Shown here: one piece after another, positions 1 through 8,398 of the stretch
Numbering within the stretch: the first letter of the stretch is position 1
How the letters are laid out: each line of letters begins with the position of its first letter
Assembly (NCBI GenBank): GCA_023391285.1
Contig: JAEWBF010000097.1
Coordinates: forward strand, 58,445-122,444
Direction of reading: 5' to 3'
Length of the DNA stretch: 64,000 nucleotides
Origin: Verrucomicrobiota bacterium
GTDB lineage: Bacteria; Verrucomicrobiota; Verrucomicrobiia; Opitutales; Opitutaceae
Program-made: the position numbers and the translations under genes
The notes under the pieces: generated by a model
What the model saw: the letters and a program-made list of their open reading frames with translations, nothing else
Databases searched by the model: none
Told to the model about the DNA's origin: nothing

Positions 1-1
1 T

Positions 2-511
2 CGGCAGGCGCAAACGGGGGACGAAGGAGCCCAGCGCACGCTCATTTTCAGTTATCAGCGGCGGATTGCGGGGTTCGTTTACGCGATTACGGGGCGACCC
101 GATGCAGTGGAGGATTTGGCGCAGCAGGTGTTTATCAAAATGATCCGGGCGCTGGCGCGGTTGCACGACGTGGCGCAGTTCGAGGCGTGGCTATTCCGGC
201 TGGCTCGCAACACGTGCATCGATCATTTGCGCCGTCAGAAATTGCGGCGGATTTTCACGCCGTTTGCGGCGGAGCACGAAAACATTCCCGAGCCTCCGGG
301 CGCGGTGGACAGCGAGGAGTTGGACGCGTTGCGGCATGCGTTGCAGCAATTGCCGCCGAAGGATCGCGCCTTGCTGGCGCTGGCGCAGGAAGGCCGCAGT
401 CAGGTCGAGATGGCGGAGGCGACCGGGACGAGCGTGATGGCGGTGAAAGCCCGCTTGCATCGCGCGCGGGAAAAGCTTCGTCAGTATTACCAAAGACCAC
501 ATGAAACCTGA
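2..511 (+). CDS. ECF-type RNA polymerase sigma factor, 5' end outside the window
   Basis: Sigma-70 family factor that would direct RNA polymerase to a small stress or envelope regulon. The open frame enters from the left edge, so the true start is missing; a GTG at 107 is too far inside region 2 to be the start. Region 2 is seen as GRPDAVEDLAQQVFIKM followed by FEAWLFRLARNTCIDHLRR, and region 4 as the helix-turn-helix around QVEMAEATGTSVMAVKARLHRAREKL near the C-terminus. The stop overlaps the start of the next gene by 11 bases, so the next two genes are probably co-translated. Which promoters it reads cannot be told from the sequence. Confidence 0.9.
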   Translation, partial: RQAQTGDEGAQRTLIFSYQRRIAGFVYAITGRPDAVEDLAQQVFIKMIRALARLHDVAQFEAWLFRLARNTCIDHLRRQKLRRIFTPFAAEHENIPEPPGAVDSEELDALRHALQQLPPKDRALLALAQEGRSQVEMAEATGTSVMAVKARLHRAREKLRQYYQRPHET

Positions 512-770
512 ATCATACGCCTGGCTCGCATTGCAGGAGCACGGGGCGGCGATGCTCCGACCCGGATTCGCGGAACGGACGCTGCGGGCCGCTCGCGATC
601 TGGCGCCGACTTTTTACAGCCAGTGCTTGCTGAGCGCCGCGACGGCGGCGGTCTGCTTGGCGGCGATCTTTTTCGTCCATTCGCGGCAGGCCGCGGATGA
701 GACGGCGCGCAATCTCGCCGGCTGGGAAGCCGTGGCGGCGGAGATGGAGCGCTTGGGTCAGGTGCGATGA
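501..770 (+). CDS. Small single-pass membrane protein, possible anti-sigma factor
   Basis: An 89-residue protein with one clear membrane segment at about residues 42-61 and short charged flanks. It overlaps the sigma gene upstream and shares an ATGA overlap with the gene downstream, so the three form one operon. It has no zinc-finger HxxxCxxC motif of the usual anti-sigma domain. Position, size and topology resemble CnrY-type anti-sigma factors (short cytosolic N-terminus, one helix), but no sequence motif proves this; the function is an inference from context. Confidence 0.6.
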   Translation: MKPESYAWLALQEHGAAMLRPGFAERTLRAARDLAPTFYSQCLLSAATAAVCLAAIFFVHSRQAADETARNLAGWEAVAAEMERLGQVR

Positions 771-1417
771 AGCAGCGGGTTCTGATCGCGCTTCTCACCG
801 TTGCGGTGCTGGGAGCTGGCTTTGCGGCTGGCCGCTGGGCGGAGCGCACCTCGTGCAAGGTGCCGCCGCCGCCGCAATTGTTGAGTGAGCTTTCGGGAAG
901 CAAAAGTGCCGCGACGAATACGGAACCGGCCGCTCCTTCGCCGGACGTGGCGAAGATTGCGGCGCAATTGCGTCAGCTCGGACCTGAGGTGGAGAAGTTC
1001 CGATTGCGTATGCTGGAGATCGATCGCGAGCTCGATCGCGACATCGATGCGATGCTGCGGCCGGACCAGCGCGAAGTGTTTCACAAGATCGTGAAGAAAT
1101 ATGCGGACCTTCGCGCTCAGGAGGACGAGGAGTGGAATCTGCCGACGCCGCTGACGTCCGAAGAGATCGTGAATCTGCAGCAGAAGCCGCTGCACAAGAT
1201 GCTGGCGATTGTGGTGGTGCCGATGCGGCTCGAATGGAACGTGAAGGATTTGAATCTCGATGAGACGCAGAAGGAGCAGCTCAGGCAGGTGCTGGTGCAC
1301 CGCCGTGAGAAGTTCCTCGCGCTGGTGGATTCGTCGCCCCCTCCGAGTTTGATGTTGAGCCGGTTGGCTCCGATGGCGCGCCGGCTGCAGGCGGACGAAG
1401 CGACGGGCGAAAAGTAA
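767..1417 (+). CDS. Membrane-anchored periplasmic helical protein, Spy/CnrX-like
   Basis: A 216-residue protein with an N-terminal signal anchor (about residues 5-22) and a long, charged, helical region that contains PDQREVFHKIVKKYADLR and a second DLNLDETQKEQLRQVL segment. Repeated helices with a 'DxxQxxxL' spacing are typical of Spy/CpxP/CnrX-like periplasmic sensors and chaperones. It is translationally coupled to the single-pass protein before it (ATGA overlap). The order sigma factor, one-helix protein, anchored helical sensor matches the layout of cnrHYX-type systems, although the gene order differs. No histidine-rich metal site is obvious, so metal sensing is not claimed. Confidence 0.55.
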   Translation: MKQRVLIALLTVAVLGAGFAAGRWAERTSCKVPPPPQLLSELSGSKSAATNTEPAAPSPDVAKIAAQLRQLGPEVEKFRLRMLEIDRELDRDIDAMLRPDQREVFHKIVKKYADLRAQEDEEWNLPTPLTSEEIVNLQQKPLHKMLAIVVVPMRLEWNVKDLNLDETQKEQLRQVLVHRREKFLALVDSSPPPSLMLSRLAPMARRLQADEATGEK

Positions 1418-1523
1418 GACCGGAGCTAGGGCCGTTCGCGTCGCGGCAGACGTCGGTGCCGGCCGAGTTCGAGTCCGATTTTTTCGGGACAGCACGCACG
1501 GAGGCGTGCTGCTACGAGGAGTG

Positions 1524-1550
1524 AGAACCCGGCGGGACGGCCGGGTTTCA
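1524..1550. terminator. Bidirectional hairpin between convergent genes
   Basis: The arms AACCCGGC (1526-1533) and GCCGGGTT (1540-1547) form an eight-base-pair stem with a six-base loop. It lies between the sigma operon and the convergent glyA stop at 1553. A second hairpin, AGCACGC (1491-1497) with GCGTGCT (1504-1510), lies just upstream. T-tracts are weak. Confidence 0.5.
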
Positions 1551-1552
1551 CC

Positions 1553-2821
1553 TTAGGCGAGGCGGTAGGGGAGTGGGAAACGCGCGGTGAGGGCGACGAC
1601 GCGCTTCTTGGTGTCGGCGATCTCGGTGGGTTCGCGGTCGGTGCCGATGGCGGCGAGGACAGCGTCGATGCAGGAAGCGATTTCTTCCATATCGGCTTCC
1701 TTGAAGCCGCGGCTCGTGACGGCGGGCGTGCCGAGGCGGATGCCGGAGCCTTGGAAGGGCGAACGGGTTTCGAACGGCACGGTGTTTTTGTTGCACGTGA
1801 TGTTCGCGAGATCGAGGGTCTCCTGGGCTTTCTTCGCGGTGAGCTCGGGGAACTTGGTGCGAAGGTCGACGAGGAAGAGATGGTTGTCGGTGCCGCCCGA
1901 AACGAGCTTGTAGCCGCGGGACAAGAAGGCGGCGGCGAGGGCTTTGGAGTTTTTGACGATCTGCTCGGAGTAGGCCTTGAACTCGGGCTTGAGGCATTCG
2001 CCGAAGCAGACGGCTTTCGCGGCGATGACGTGCATCAGCGGACCGCCCTGGGTTCCGGGGAAGACGGCGGAGTCGATGGCTTTGGCGTGCGCGGCCTTGC
2101 ACATGATGAGACCGCCGCGAGGGCCGCGGAGGGTTTTGTGCGTGGTCGTCGTGACAAAGTCGGCGTGCGGGACGGGAGACGGGTGGACGCCTGCGGCGAC
2201 GAGACCGGCGATGTGCGCGATGTCGGCAAAGAGGAGAGCGCCGACGCTTTTCGCGATTTCGGCCATGCGCGCGAAGTCGATGATACGCGAATAGGCGGAA
2301 GCGCCGACGGTGATCATCTTGGGCTTCTCGCGTTGGGCGACGGCGGCGAGCTCGTCGTAGTCGATGAGGCCGTTGTCTTCGCGGACGCCGTATTGGCAGA
2401 AATTGTAGAGCTTGCCGGAGAAATTGGCGGGGTTGCCGTGGGTGAGGTGTCCGCCGTGGCTGAGGTTCATGCCGAGGACTTTGTCGCCCGGCTGGAGGAC
2501 GGCGGCGTAAACGGCGGCGTTGGCTTGGGCGCCGGAGTGTGGCTGAACGTTGGCGTGCTCGGCGCCGAAGAGTTGTTTCGCGCGATCGATGGCGAGGAGC
2601 TCGATCTTGTCGACGTATTCACAACCGCCATACCAGCGCTTGGCGGGGTAGCCCTCGGCGTATTTGTTGGTGAGCACGCTGCCCTGCGCCTCCATGACGG
2701 CGGGGTAGGTGAAGTTTTCGGAGGCGATCAGCTCGATGTGGCTCTGCTGGCGGTGAAACTCTTCCGAGATGGCGGAGTAGACGAGCGGGTCGAGGGATTG
2801 AAGCGGCGAGGCGTTGAGCAT
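1553..2821 (-). CDS. glyA: Serine hydroxymethyltransferase
   Basis: PLP enzyme that interconverts serine plus tetrahydrofolate with glycine plus 5,10-methylene-tetrahydrofolate in the cytosol, feeding one-carbon units to purine and thymidylate synthesis. The 422-residue length fits the family. Landmarks are IELIASENF near residue 30, YAEGYPAKRWYGGCE near 55-68, HSGAQAN near 95, and the PLP lysine K229 in TTTTHKTLRGPRGG. The ATG at 2821 gives a normal N-terminus. The downstream neighbours on the same strand order (phosphatase, purD) include another purine or one-carbon gene, but a gap with a repeat separates them. Confidence 0.97.
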   Translation of the reverse strand: MLNASPLQSLDPLVYSAISEEFHRQQSHIELIASENFTYPAVMEAQGSVLTNKYAEGYPAKRWYGGCEYVDKIELLAIDRAKQLFGAEHANVQPHSGAQANAAVYAAVLQPGDKVLGMNLSHGGHLTHGNPANFSGKLYNFCQYGVREDNGLIDYDELAAVAQREKPKMITVGASAYSRIIDFARMAEIAKSVGALLFADIAHIAGLVAAGVHPSPVPHADFVTTTTHKTLRGPRGGLIMCKAAHAKAIDSAVFPGTQGGPLMHVIAAKAVCFGECLKPEFKAYSEQIVKNSKALAAAFLSRGYKLVSGGTDNHLFLVDLRTKFPELTAKKAQETLDLANITCNKNTVPFETRSPFQGSGIRLGTPAVTSRGFKEADMEEIASCIDAVLAAIGTDREPTEIADTKKRVVALTARFPLPYRLA

Positions 2822-2839
2822 GAGAGGGAGTATCAGGCG

Positions 2840-2917
2840 ATTTTCGAATTTGGATTTTCGATTTTCGAAGTGGCGGAAGGCTCAGCTAGAATCGAAAATC
2901 GAAAGGCGGGAATCCAA
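2840..2917. repeat. Inverted pair of seven-base-word arrays
   Basis: Four consecutive heptads at 2840-2867 (ATTTTCG, AATTTGG, then ATTTTCG twice) face a complementary set at 2890-2917 (AATCGAA twice, AGGCGGG, AATCCAA). The two arms could pair into an imperfect hairpin around a spacer of about 22 bases. It sits between the start of glyA and the end of the phosphatase gene. It belongs to the window-wide heptad-array family. Confidence 0.75.
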
Positions 2918-2919
2918 AA

Positions 2920-3405
2920 TCACTGAGACTTGGAGGTCAGCCGCGTTTTGAGAAATTCGACCAGTGACGGGATCGCTTCGACCATTTCGTCGCGGGAAAC
3001 TTCGTAAATGTTAAGCGGACCGCCGAAAGGGTCGGGGATCTCCTTGTCGGCGCCGTCGGGCATGAACTCGCGAAAGAGGTGAACGTGCTTGGGCGGCGGG
3101 GCGGCCTGGAGCTGGATCATCGCGCGGTGCGACTCCGTCATGCAGATGACGACTGCGGCGCGATCGAGCATCTCCTGCGTGAGAGGGCGGCTCGTGTGTT
3201 GCGAGATGTCGATGCCGACCTTGCGGAGCGCGAGGACGGAGTTTTCCGATACGCGCTCGCCGGAGCGGGCGGCGACGCCGGCCGATTCGACTTTGACGGA
3301 GCGAAGTGGCTCGGGCTGGGCGGCGAGGGCGTGTTGCAACAAGCCCGCGGCCATGGGGCTGCGACAGATGTTGGCGGTGCAAACTACGAGCACGGTGTCA
3401 GGCAT
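2920..3405 (-). CDS. Low-molecular-weight protein tyrosine phosphatase
   Basis: A 161-residue phosphatase of the LMW-PTP fold. The catalytic P-loop is VCTANICRSPMA with the nucleophile C9 and R15; the general acid aspartate lies in IPDPFGG near residue 119. The residue after the P-loop asparagine is Ile, as in phosphotyrosine enzymes, rather than the Thr of YwlE-type arginine phosphatases. The ATG at 3405 is preferred over the TTG at 3429 because the fold begins at once with the first beta strand. The target is unknown; despite the EPS cluster far to the right, there is no local tyrosine kinase gene. Confidence 0.9.
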   Translation of the reverse strand: MPDTVLVVCTANICRSPMAAGLLQHALAAQPEPLRSVKVESAGVAARSGERVSENSVLALRKVGIDISQHTSRPLTQEMLDRAAVVICMTESHRAMIQLQAAPPPKHVHLFREFMPDGADKEIPDPFGGPLNIYEVSRDEMVEAIPSLVEFLKTRLTSKSQ

Positions 3406-3477
3406 GAGCGAATGCCGAATGGACACCAAAACGCGGGGTTTGCAAAGGCCGGAGTCGGTAAGCGCCGTTGGACCAAG

Positions 3478-4773
3478 TCATGTGCGGCGGAGCTGGCGGG
3501 CGCCGATGTCGCGGCGGAAGTATTTGCTCGTGCACTGGATGGCGTCGCAGACGGCGTAGGCGTCGACGGACGCGTGGCGGAGCGTGGGGGCAAGGGCGGT
3601 GACGCCGAGGACGCGGCCGCCGTTGGTGACGAGGTGGCCGGCGGAGTTGCGCGCGGTGCCGGCGTGGAAGATCGAGACGGACGTCGGCAGGATGTTCGGC
3701 AGGCCGATGAGGTCTCCTTTCGGGTAGGAGTTCGGATAACCGCGGGCGGCGACGACGACGCAGAGCGCGTGTTCGGGGCGGATTCTCAGCTGGATGCGCG
3801 CGAGTTCGCCCTTCGTTGCGGCCCAGAGGAGTTCGAGGAAGTCGGTTTCGAGGCGCGGGAGAACGACCTGGGTTTCGGGGTCGCCGAAGCGGGTGTTGTA
3901 TTCGAGCACGCTCGGTCCCTCGGGTGTGAGCATGATGCCGATGAACAGCGTGCCCACAAATTGGATACCTTCGGACGCGATGGCGCCGACGGACGGGCGG
4001 ACGATCTCGCGATCGATGCGGGCGAGGAGCGCGGGAGTGACGACTTCGGCGGGCGAGTAGGTGCCCATGCCGCCGGTGTTCGGACCGGTGTCGCCGTCGC
4101 CGATGCGCTTGTGGTCCTGCGACGTCGGAAGGATGACGTAGTCACGGCCGGAAACGACGACGAGAATCGAGGTTTCTTCGCCGGTGAGGCAGTCCTCGAT
4201 CAGGATGCGAGGAAGTTGAGAGTCGAGAGTTGAGGGTTGAGAGAGGCCGAGCAGTTGGTGAACGGCGGATTCGGCTTCGGCGTGAGTTTGGGCAACGACG
4301 ACGCCTTTGCCGGCGGCAAGACCGTCGGCTTTGACGACGACGGGCGCGGGGCGAGAGCGGATGTAATCGATGGCCGCGGCGGGATCGGAGAAGAACGCGG
4401 CGGGCGCGGTGGGGATGTTATATTTTTGAAGGATTTCCTTCGTGTAGATCTTGGAAGCTTCGAGGCGGGCGCCGTCGGCTTTGGGGCCGTAAGCGCGGAT
4501 GCCGACTTTCGCGAGTTCGTCGACGAGGCCGAGCGCGAGCGGAACCTCGGGGCCGACGACGACGAATTCGATGTTCAGGCGCTGGGCGAGGGCGATGAGG
4601 CCGGGAATGTCGTCGGCGGCGACGGGTTCGCAGGTGGCGAGTTCGGCAATGCCGGGGTTGCCGGGGGCGCAGAAAATTTTGGGGGCGGAAGGTGAGCGGT
4701 GGAGTGCAGAGACGATCGCGTGTTCGCGTCCGCCGGAGCCGACGACGAGGATGGAGCGGGGCAGGTTGGGCAT
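3478..4773 (-). CDS. purD: Phosphoribosylamine-glycine ligase
   Basis: ATP-grasp enzyme that joins glycine to phosphoribosylamine in step two of purine synthesis. The 431-residue protein starts MPNLPRSILVVGSGGREHAI and has VVKADGLAAGKGVVV (about residues 146-160), TSQDHKRIGDGDTGPNTGGM and EYNTRFGDPETQ, all family hallmarks. One feature is odd: residues 178-187 (SQPSTLDSQL), in a loop that is normally glycine-rich and variable, are encoded by an array of four seven-base words (4215-4242) of the kind seen in non-coding parts of this window. The reading frame is kept and all catalytic motifs are intact, so the enzyme is probably active. Confidence 0.96.
   Translation of the reverse strand: MPNLPRSILVVGSGGREHAIVSALHRSPSAPKIFCAPGNPGIAELATCEPVAADDIPGLIALAQRLNIEFVVVGPEVPLALGLVDELAKVGIRAYGPKADGARLEASKIYTKEILQKYNIPTAPAAFFSDPAAAIDYIRSRPAPVVVKADGLAAGKGVVVAQTHAEAESAVHQLLGLSQPSTLDSQLPRILIEDCLTGEETSILVVVSGRDYVILPTSQDHKRIGDGDTGPNTGGMGTYSPAEVVTPALLARIDREIVRPSVGAIASEGIQFVGTLFIGIMLTPEGPSVLEYNTRFGDPETQVVLPRLETDFLELLWAATKGELARIQLRIRPEHALCVVVAARGYPNSYPKGDLIGLPNILPTSVSIFHAGTARNSAGHLVTNGGRVLGVTALAPTLRHASVDAYAVCDAIQCTSKYFRRDIGARQLRRT
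4215..4242. repeat. Four-unit heptad array inside purD
   Basis: Consecutive words GTTGAGA, GTCGAGA, GTTGAGG and GTTGAGA on the plus strand, exactly 28 bases, within purD. They match in kind the TTGAGNG arrays at 58.98, 60.43, 62.51 and 62.80 kb. Confidence 0.85.
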
Positions 4774-4849
4774 GGAAGGTGGTTGGGCGCTGAAGTGGCT
4801 GCGCGAATCCAGGTGGATTCTTCGCGGCGCTTGGAATGAAAAAATGGAG

Positions 4850-6757
4850 TTAGAGGACTTGGAGTTTTTGCCGGTAGAAGGAGACGACTTCGTCGGGATC
4901 GTCGGTGAAGAGGACGTAGTCGAGGATCCAGGCCGGGGCGCGTTTGGTGACGACCATTTGGCGGAGCTGCTTGCGAAGGTCGCCCCAGAAACGGGCGTTG
5001 AAGAAAACGTAGGGCACGCGCGGCCGGATGCCCAGTTTCAGGTTGCACATCTCGATCCCGATTTCCTCGAGCGTGCCGACGCCGCCGACGTTGAAGATGC
5101 AAAAATCCGCGGCTTCGAACCACTTTTGGCGGAAGTGACGCGAGGCTTCCTGGAACGTGTTGAAGAAATCGACACCGAGCTCGGGTGGCTGGGCCTCGAG
5201 TTCGAGGAAGCAGGCGCCAGTGAGCGCGCCTTTCGAGCGAGCTTGTTCGGTGGCCAAGCGCATGACGCCGCCACCGCCGCCGGTGAGGACGCCGAGGTTG
5301 TGTCCGAAGAAGCCGGTGAGTTTGTCGACAAGGCCGGAGATGCGGGCCGTATCCGGAGCGTCGAGACCGACGGCGGAGCCGTAGAACGCGAGGATGGTGC
5401 ACTCCTGAAACTTGCGAGCGATCTCTTCGCGGACGAAGAAGCCGTGGTCCTTTTTGTAAGTGTGGCGGTAGAGGTCGCCGCTCATGTCGTCATACCAATA
5501 GACCTGGAGGCCGATGGCATCGAACATGTCGAGCCGCGCGTGGGCGTTGCTCGAAAGGAAGTATCCGTGCGTGCGTGACGCGTGGCGGAAGATGAGGCGC
5601 TTCGGGCGAACCTCGCCGATGCGGGTGACGAGCTCGGTGTGTTCGAGCAAGTCGGGGAAGTAGTCGAGGACGAGGGTGTCGGCGTTGTCGGGCCCGGCGT
5701 CGAGCGCCTGGATCATGGTGCGGTGGCCGCCGGAGTCGCCGTTTTCGCCGATGACCTTTTTCAAGTCGTCGCCGAAGCGCATGAAGAGCGAACGATTTTC
5801 CATCGTGGCGCTCTGGTGTTTGACGGTGATTTTGGTGCGTGGTTTGGACTCGGCGTTGTCGCGCGGCGGATGGGCGTCGATGGCCTTGTAGAGCTCGGTG
5901 GACGCGGCGAAGAGACGCTGGCGTTTTTTCGCGAGGGTTTTGAACTCGGGGTCGTTGGCTTCGGGCGCGCGGAAGATTTCGACGGAGACGAGCGGGTTTA
6001 CGACTGGCTGATCGCCCGAGTTGTAGATCTCGAGCATGATGTTCGTGCCGAAAGTCTTGATCGGATCGAGGAGGATGGCGCTCGTGTGGATGCCGAAGTT
6101 GCCCTGGCCCTGGTTGAGAACGACGAAGTGCTCTTTCAGATACATCGAGCAGCTCGTGAGGATGCCGGAGTGTGGCGGGATGGTGAGCGGGGAGGCTTCG
6201 TGGCGGACCTGGACCTTGTCGATGAAGGCGCGGCCGGCGTTGCCGCTGACGATGCGCTCGAAAGTGAGCCGCTGGAGCTTGGGGTTGAGCGTGTAGGAAA
6301 CCTGGTGCGGCGTGAGGAAGACGCGGCCGTCGCGGTCGATCGAGATCGTGTTGGGAAGCTTAAGACGGTTTTCTTTGATAGCGTCCCAAATCTCTGCGGT
6401 GGAGAGTTTGCAGGCGGAAGGCGCGTAGAACAGGCGGCCGACGGGAGCGCCGGAGCGGAGGAGTTTTTTCCAGTAAGGGGCGTTCGGGAAACTCGGGTCG
6501 AAGATAAACGCGTCGACCTCGAGTTCGAGCCGGTTGCCTTCGATGCGCGGCGACCCGTGGGTGAGCATCTCGATACCGATGCGCGCGAGGGAGCTGCGCT
6601 CGGTGAACTTGAGGTCTGAAAGGATGGATTTGAGGAAATCGAATTCGGCGGGGTTGCGCGGCCAGAAGGCGAGAGTGAGGGCGACGGTGCGCTCGTCCTT
6701 GTTTTTGACGGTAAGGATCTGGCCGTCCTGGCTGGTCCAGAATTGGTCGGGATTCAT
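4850..6757 (-). CDS. LOG-family Rossmann-fold protein with long N-terminal extension
   Basis: A 635-residue protein. The last 200 or so residues are a LOG (lysine-decarboxylase-like) domain: ILAFYGSAVGLDAP, GVLTGGGGGVM, and the nucleotide-site motif here GGVGTLEEIG. The family norm is PGGxGTxxE, so the first proline is replaced by valine, and the glycine loop has G where P is usual. Relatives are phosphoribohydrolases acting on nucleoside monophosphates. The first 430 residues (starting MNPDQFWTSQDGQIL) are not a domain I recognise; they include EIYNSGDQPVVNPLVSVEIF, which looks like a beta-sandwich strand. The start at 6757 drops a 13-residue upstream extension without support. Confidence 0.75.
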   Translation of the reverse strand: MNPDQFWTSQDGQILTVKNKDERTVALTLAFWPRNPAEFDFLKSILSDLKFTERSSLARIGIEMLTHGSPRIEGNRLELEVDAFIFDPSFPNAPYWKKLLRSGAPVGRLFYAPSACKLSTAEIWDAIKENRLKLPNTISIDRDGRVFLTPHQVSYTLNPKLQRLTFERIVSGNAGRAFIDKVQVRHEASPLTIPPHSGILTSCSMYLKEHFVVLNQGQGNFGIHTSAILLDPIKTFGTNIMLEIYNSGDQPVVNPLVSVEIFRAPEANDPEFKTLAKKRQRLFAASTELYKAIDAHPPRDNAESKPRTKITVKHQSATMENRSLFMRFGDDLKKVIGENGDSGGHRTMIQALDAGPDNADTLVLDYFPDLLEHTELVTRIGEVRPKRLIFRHASRTHGYFLSSNAHARLDMFDAIGLQVYWYDDMSGDLYRHTYKKDHGFFVREEIARKFQECTILAFYGSAVGLDAPDTARISGLVDKLTGFFGHNLGVLTGGGGGVMRLATEQARSKGALTGACFLELEAQPPELGVDFFNTFQEASRHFRQKWFEAADFCIFNVGGVGTLEEIGIEMCNLKLGIRPRVPYVFFNARFWGDLRKQLRQMVVTKRAPAWILDYVLFTDDPDEVVSFYRQKLQVL

Positions 6758-6902
6758 GAAAGCGGGAGATTGAGGGGCGTCGCGAGGGCGACACAAGCGG
6801 GGAGTAATTGGTTGCTATCGGGCGGGCTGGGTGGCAGACCCGAAAATCCGCGGCACAAAACGTGTTGGCGGTTTTCACATACTGCTTCCGAAAATTCCCC
6901 AC

Positions 6903-7688
6903 ATGAAATTAACGTCCCTTCTTCCGGCCCTGGTGCTGGTGCTTGGTCTTACGGCTGCGTCGCGCGCGCAGGATAATTCTGCCACGCCTCCGGCTCAGCC
7001 GGCTGCGGCCCCTTCGGCGCCGGCGGCGAGTTACACGGACGAACAAGTGGCCGAGCAACTCGGCTGGATGCTTGGACGGCAGTCGGGATTGCGGGAACTG
7101 GATTTCTCGGAGGCAGAAGTCGAAGCGGTGATCAAGGGATTGCGCGCCGCGGCGTCGGGCGAGGAATCGCCGCAGGATCTGGACGCGATTCGTTCGTCGT
7201 TCGAAGGTTTCATGCAGCGCAAGCAATCGACGTATCTCGGCCGTATGCGCGAGCAGAGCACGACGGAAGGCACGGCGTTCATGGAGCAGATGAAGGCGAA
7301 GAGCGGCGTGGTGGTGCTGCCGAGCGGGCTGGCGTATGAGATCGAGAACCCGGGTTCGGGTGCGTCGCCGAAGCCGGAAGACACGGTTCGCGTGCACTAC
7401 ACGGGCCAGCTGGTCAACGGGACGGTGTTTGACAGCTCGGTGGAGCGCGGAGAGCCGATCGAGATCCGTTTGAACGAAGTGATCCCCGGCTGGACGGAAG
7501 GGCTGCAGAAGATTTCCAAGGGCGGGAAGATGAAGCTCTATATTCCGCCGCAACTCGCTTACGGCGAGAACGGCCAAGGCGAGATCCCGCCGGCGGCGAC
7601 GCTGGTGTTCGATGTCGAATTGATCGACGTGATTCCGGCGGGTTCCGCGGAGGCGCAGCCGCAAGGCCCGGCGCCGGCGCGGGAGTGA
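6903..7688 (+). CDS. FKBP-type peptidyl-prolyl cis-trans isomerase, exported
   Basis: A 261-residue isomerase that speeds proline isomerisation during folding outside the cytoplasm. The N-terminus MKLTSLLPALVLVLGLTAAS-RAQ is a signal peptide. Residues 40-120 form an FKBP_N-type dimerisation region (SYTDEQVAEQLGWMLGR onwards). The C-terminal FKBP domain (about 150-245) has VRVHYTGQLVNGTVFDSS, VIPGWTEGLQ and IPPQLAYGENG, so the active-site aromatic and Asp residues are present. The tail is Pro/Ala-rich. An intrinsic terminator follows directly. The upstream start at 6831 was rejected because it would bury the signal peptide. Confidence 0.95.
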   Translation: MKLTSLLPALVLVLGLTAASRAQDNSATPPAQPAAAPSAPAASYTDEQVAEQLGWMLGRQSGLRELDFSEAEVEAVIKGLRAAASGEESPQDLDAIRSSFEGFMQRKQSTYLGRMREQSTTEGTAFMEQMKAKSGVVVLPSGLAYEIENPGSGASPKPEDTVRVHYTGQLVNGTVFDSSVERGEPIEIRLNEVIPGWTEGLQKISKGGKMKLYIPPQLAYGENGQGEIPPAATLVFDVELIDVIPAGSAEAQPQGPAPARE

Positions 7689-7710
7689 GCGAACGTTTTT
7701 GAATGAACGA

Positions 7711-7738
7711 AGCCCCGGCGCAGGCCGGGGCTTTTTCG
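7711..7738 (+). terminator. Rho-independent terminator after the FKBP gene
   Basis: The stem AGCCCCGGC (7711-7719) pairs with GCCGGGGCT (7724-7732) around a four-base loop and is followed by a T-run. Confidence 0.9.
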
Positions 7739-7843
7739 TTTTCGGGTGTGGACCAGCGCGGCGAGGGGCGCAGGAAGCGGGGAGGCGGGGCGGTTTTCGC
7801 GATTGGCAACGACGGATGCGCAACGTTGGGTTGTTGAACTGAA

Positions 7844-8398
7844 ATGAACGCGGCGGACGTGAATCTTTATCTCGTGGGTTTTATGGGCACGGGGAAGACA
7901 ACGATCGGGCGGGCGGTGGCGCAGCGGTTGGGTTTCGAGATGATCGACAGTGACCAGGAAATCGAGCGGCAGCAGGGGCGGGCGATTGCCGATATTTTTG
8001 CGACGGAAGGTGAAGCGGCGTTTCGAGCGATGGAGCGGAAGTTTATCGAAGGTGAGCATCCGGCGACGCGGGCGGTGGTGTCGTGTGGCGGCGGGCTGGT
8101 GGTGCAGCCGGGGATGCTTGATATGTTGAAGGCCCGCGGCGTGGTGGTGTGCCTGCATGCATCGATCGAAACGATTCTTGCGCGAACGGCGCGGCATCGG
8201 CACCGGCCGTTGTTGAACGTGGAAGATCCAGAGGTGCGGGTGCGGGCGTTGTATGCGGCGCGGGAGCCGATCTACAAGCAGGCGGGGACGGTGATTTTGA
8301 CGGATGCGCGGCCGCTGAACGACATTGTTTCACATGTGATGCGGGCGTGGCGACGGGATGCGCAGGAGTTCGTGCGGTCGCGGGAAAGGCGGGGATGA
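7844..8398 (+). CDS. aroK: Shikimate kinase
   Basis: Cytosolic kinase that phosphorylates shikimate at the 3-hydroxyl in the chorismate pathway. The 184-residue protein has the P-loop GFMGTGKTT (residues 12-20), the shikimate-binding DSD after FEMID, the CGGG loop, and the lid RHRHRPLL. The length is normal. Its stop overlaps the next gene (queG) by four bases (ATGA), so the two are translated together, although the pathways are unrelated. Confidence 0.96.
   Translation: MNAADVNLYLVGFMGTGKTTIGRAVAQRLGFEMIDSDQEIERQQGRAIADIFATEGEAAFRAMERKFIEGEHPATRAVVSCGGGLVVQPGMLDMLKARGVVVCLHASIETILARTARHRHRPLLNVEDPEVRVRALYAAREPIYKQAGTVILTDARPLNDIVSHVMRAWRRDAQEFVRSRERRG

Noticed and set aside
1751..2926. 391-residue plus-strand frame across glyA
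   Set aside because: It is a shadow of glyA: low-complexity Gly/Asp/Glu-rich translation with no family features, and the minus-strand protein is a complete SHMT.
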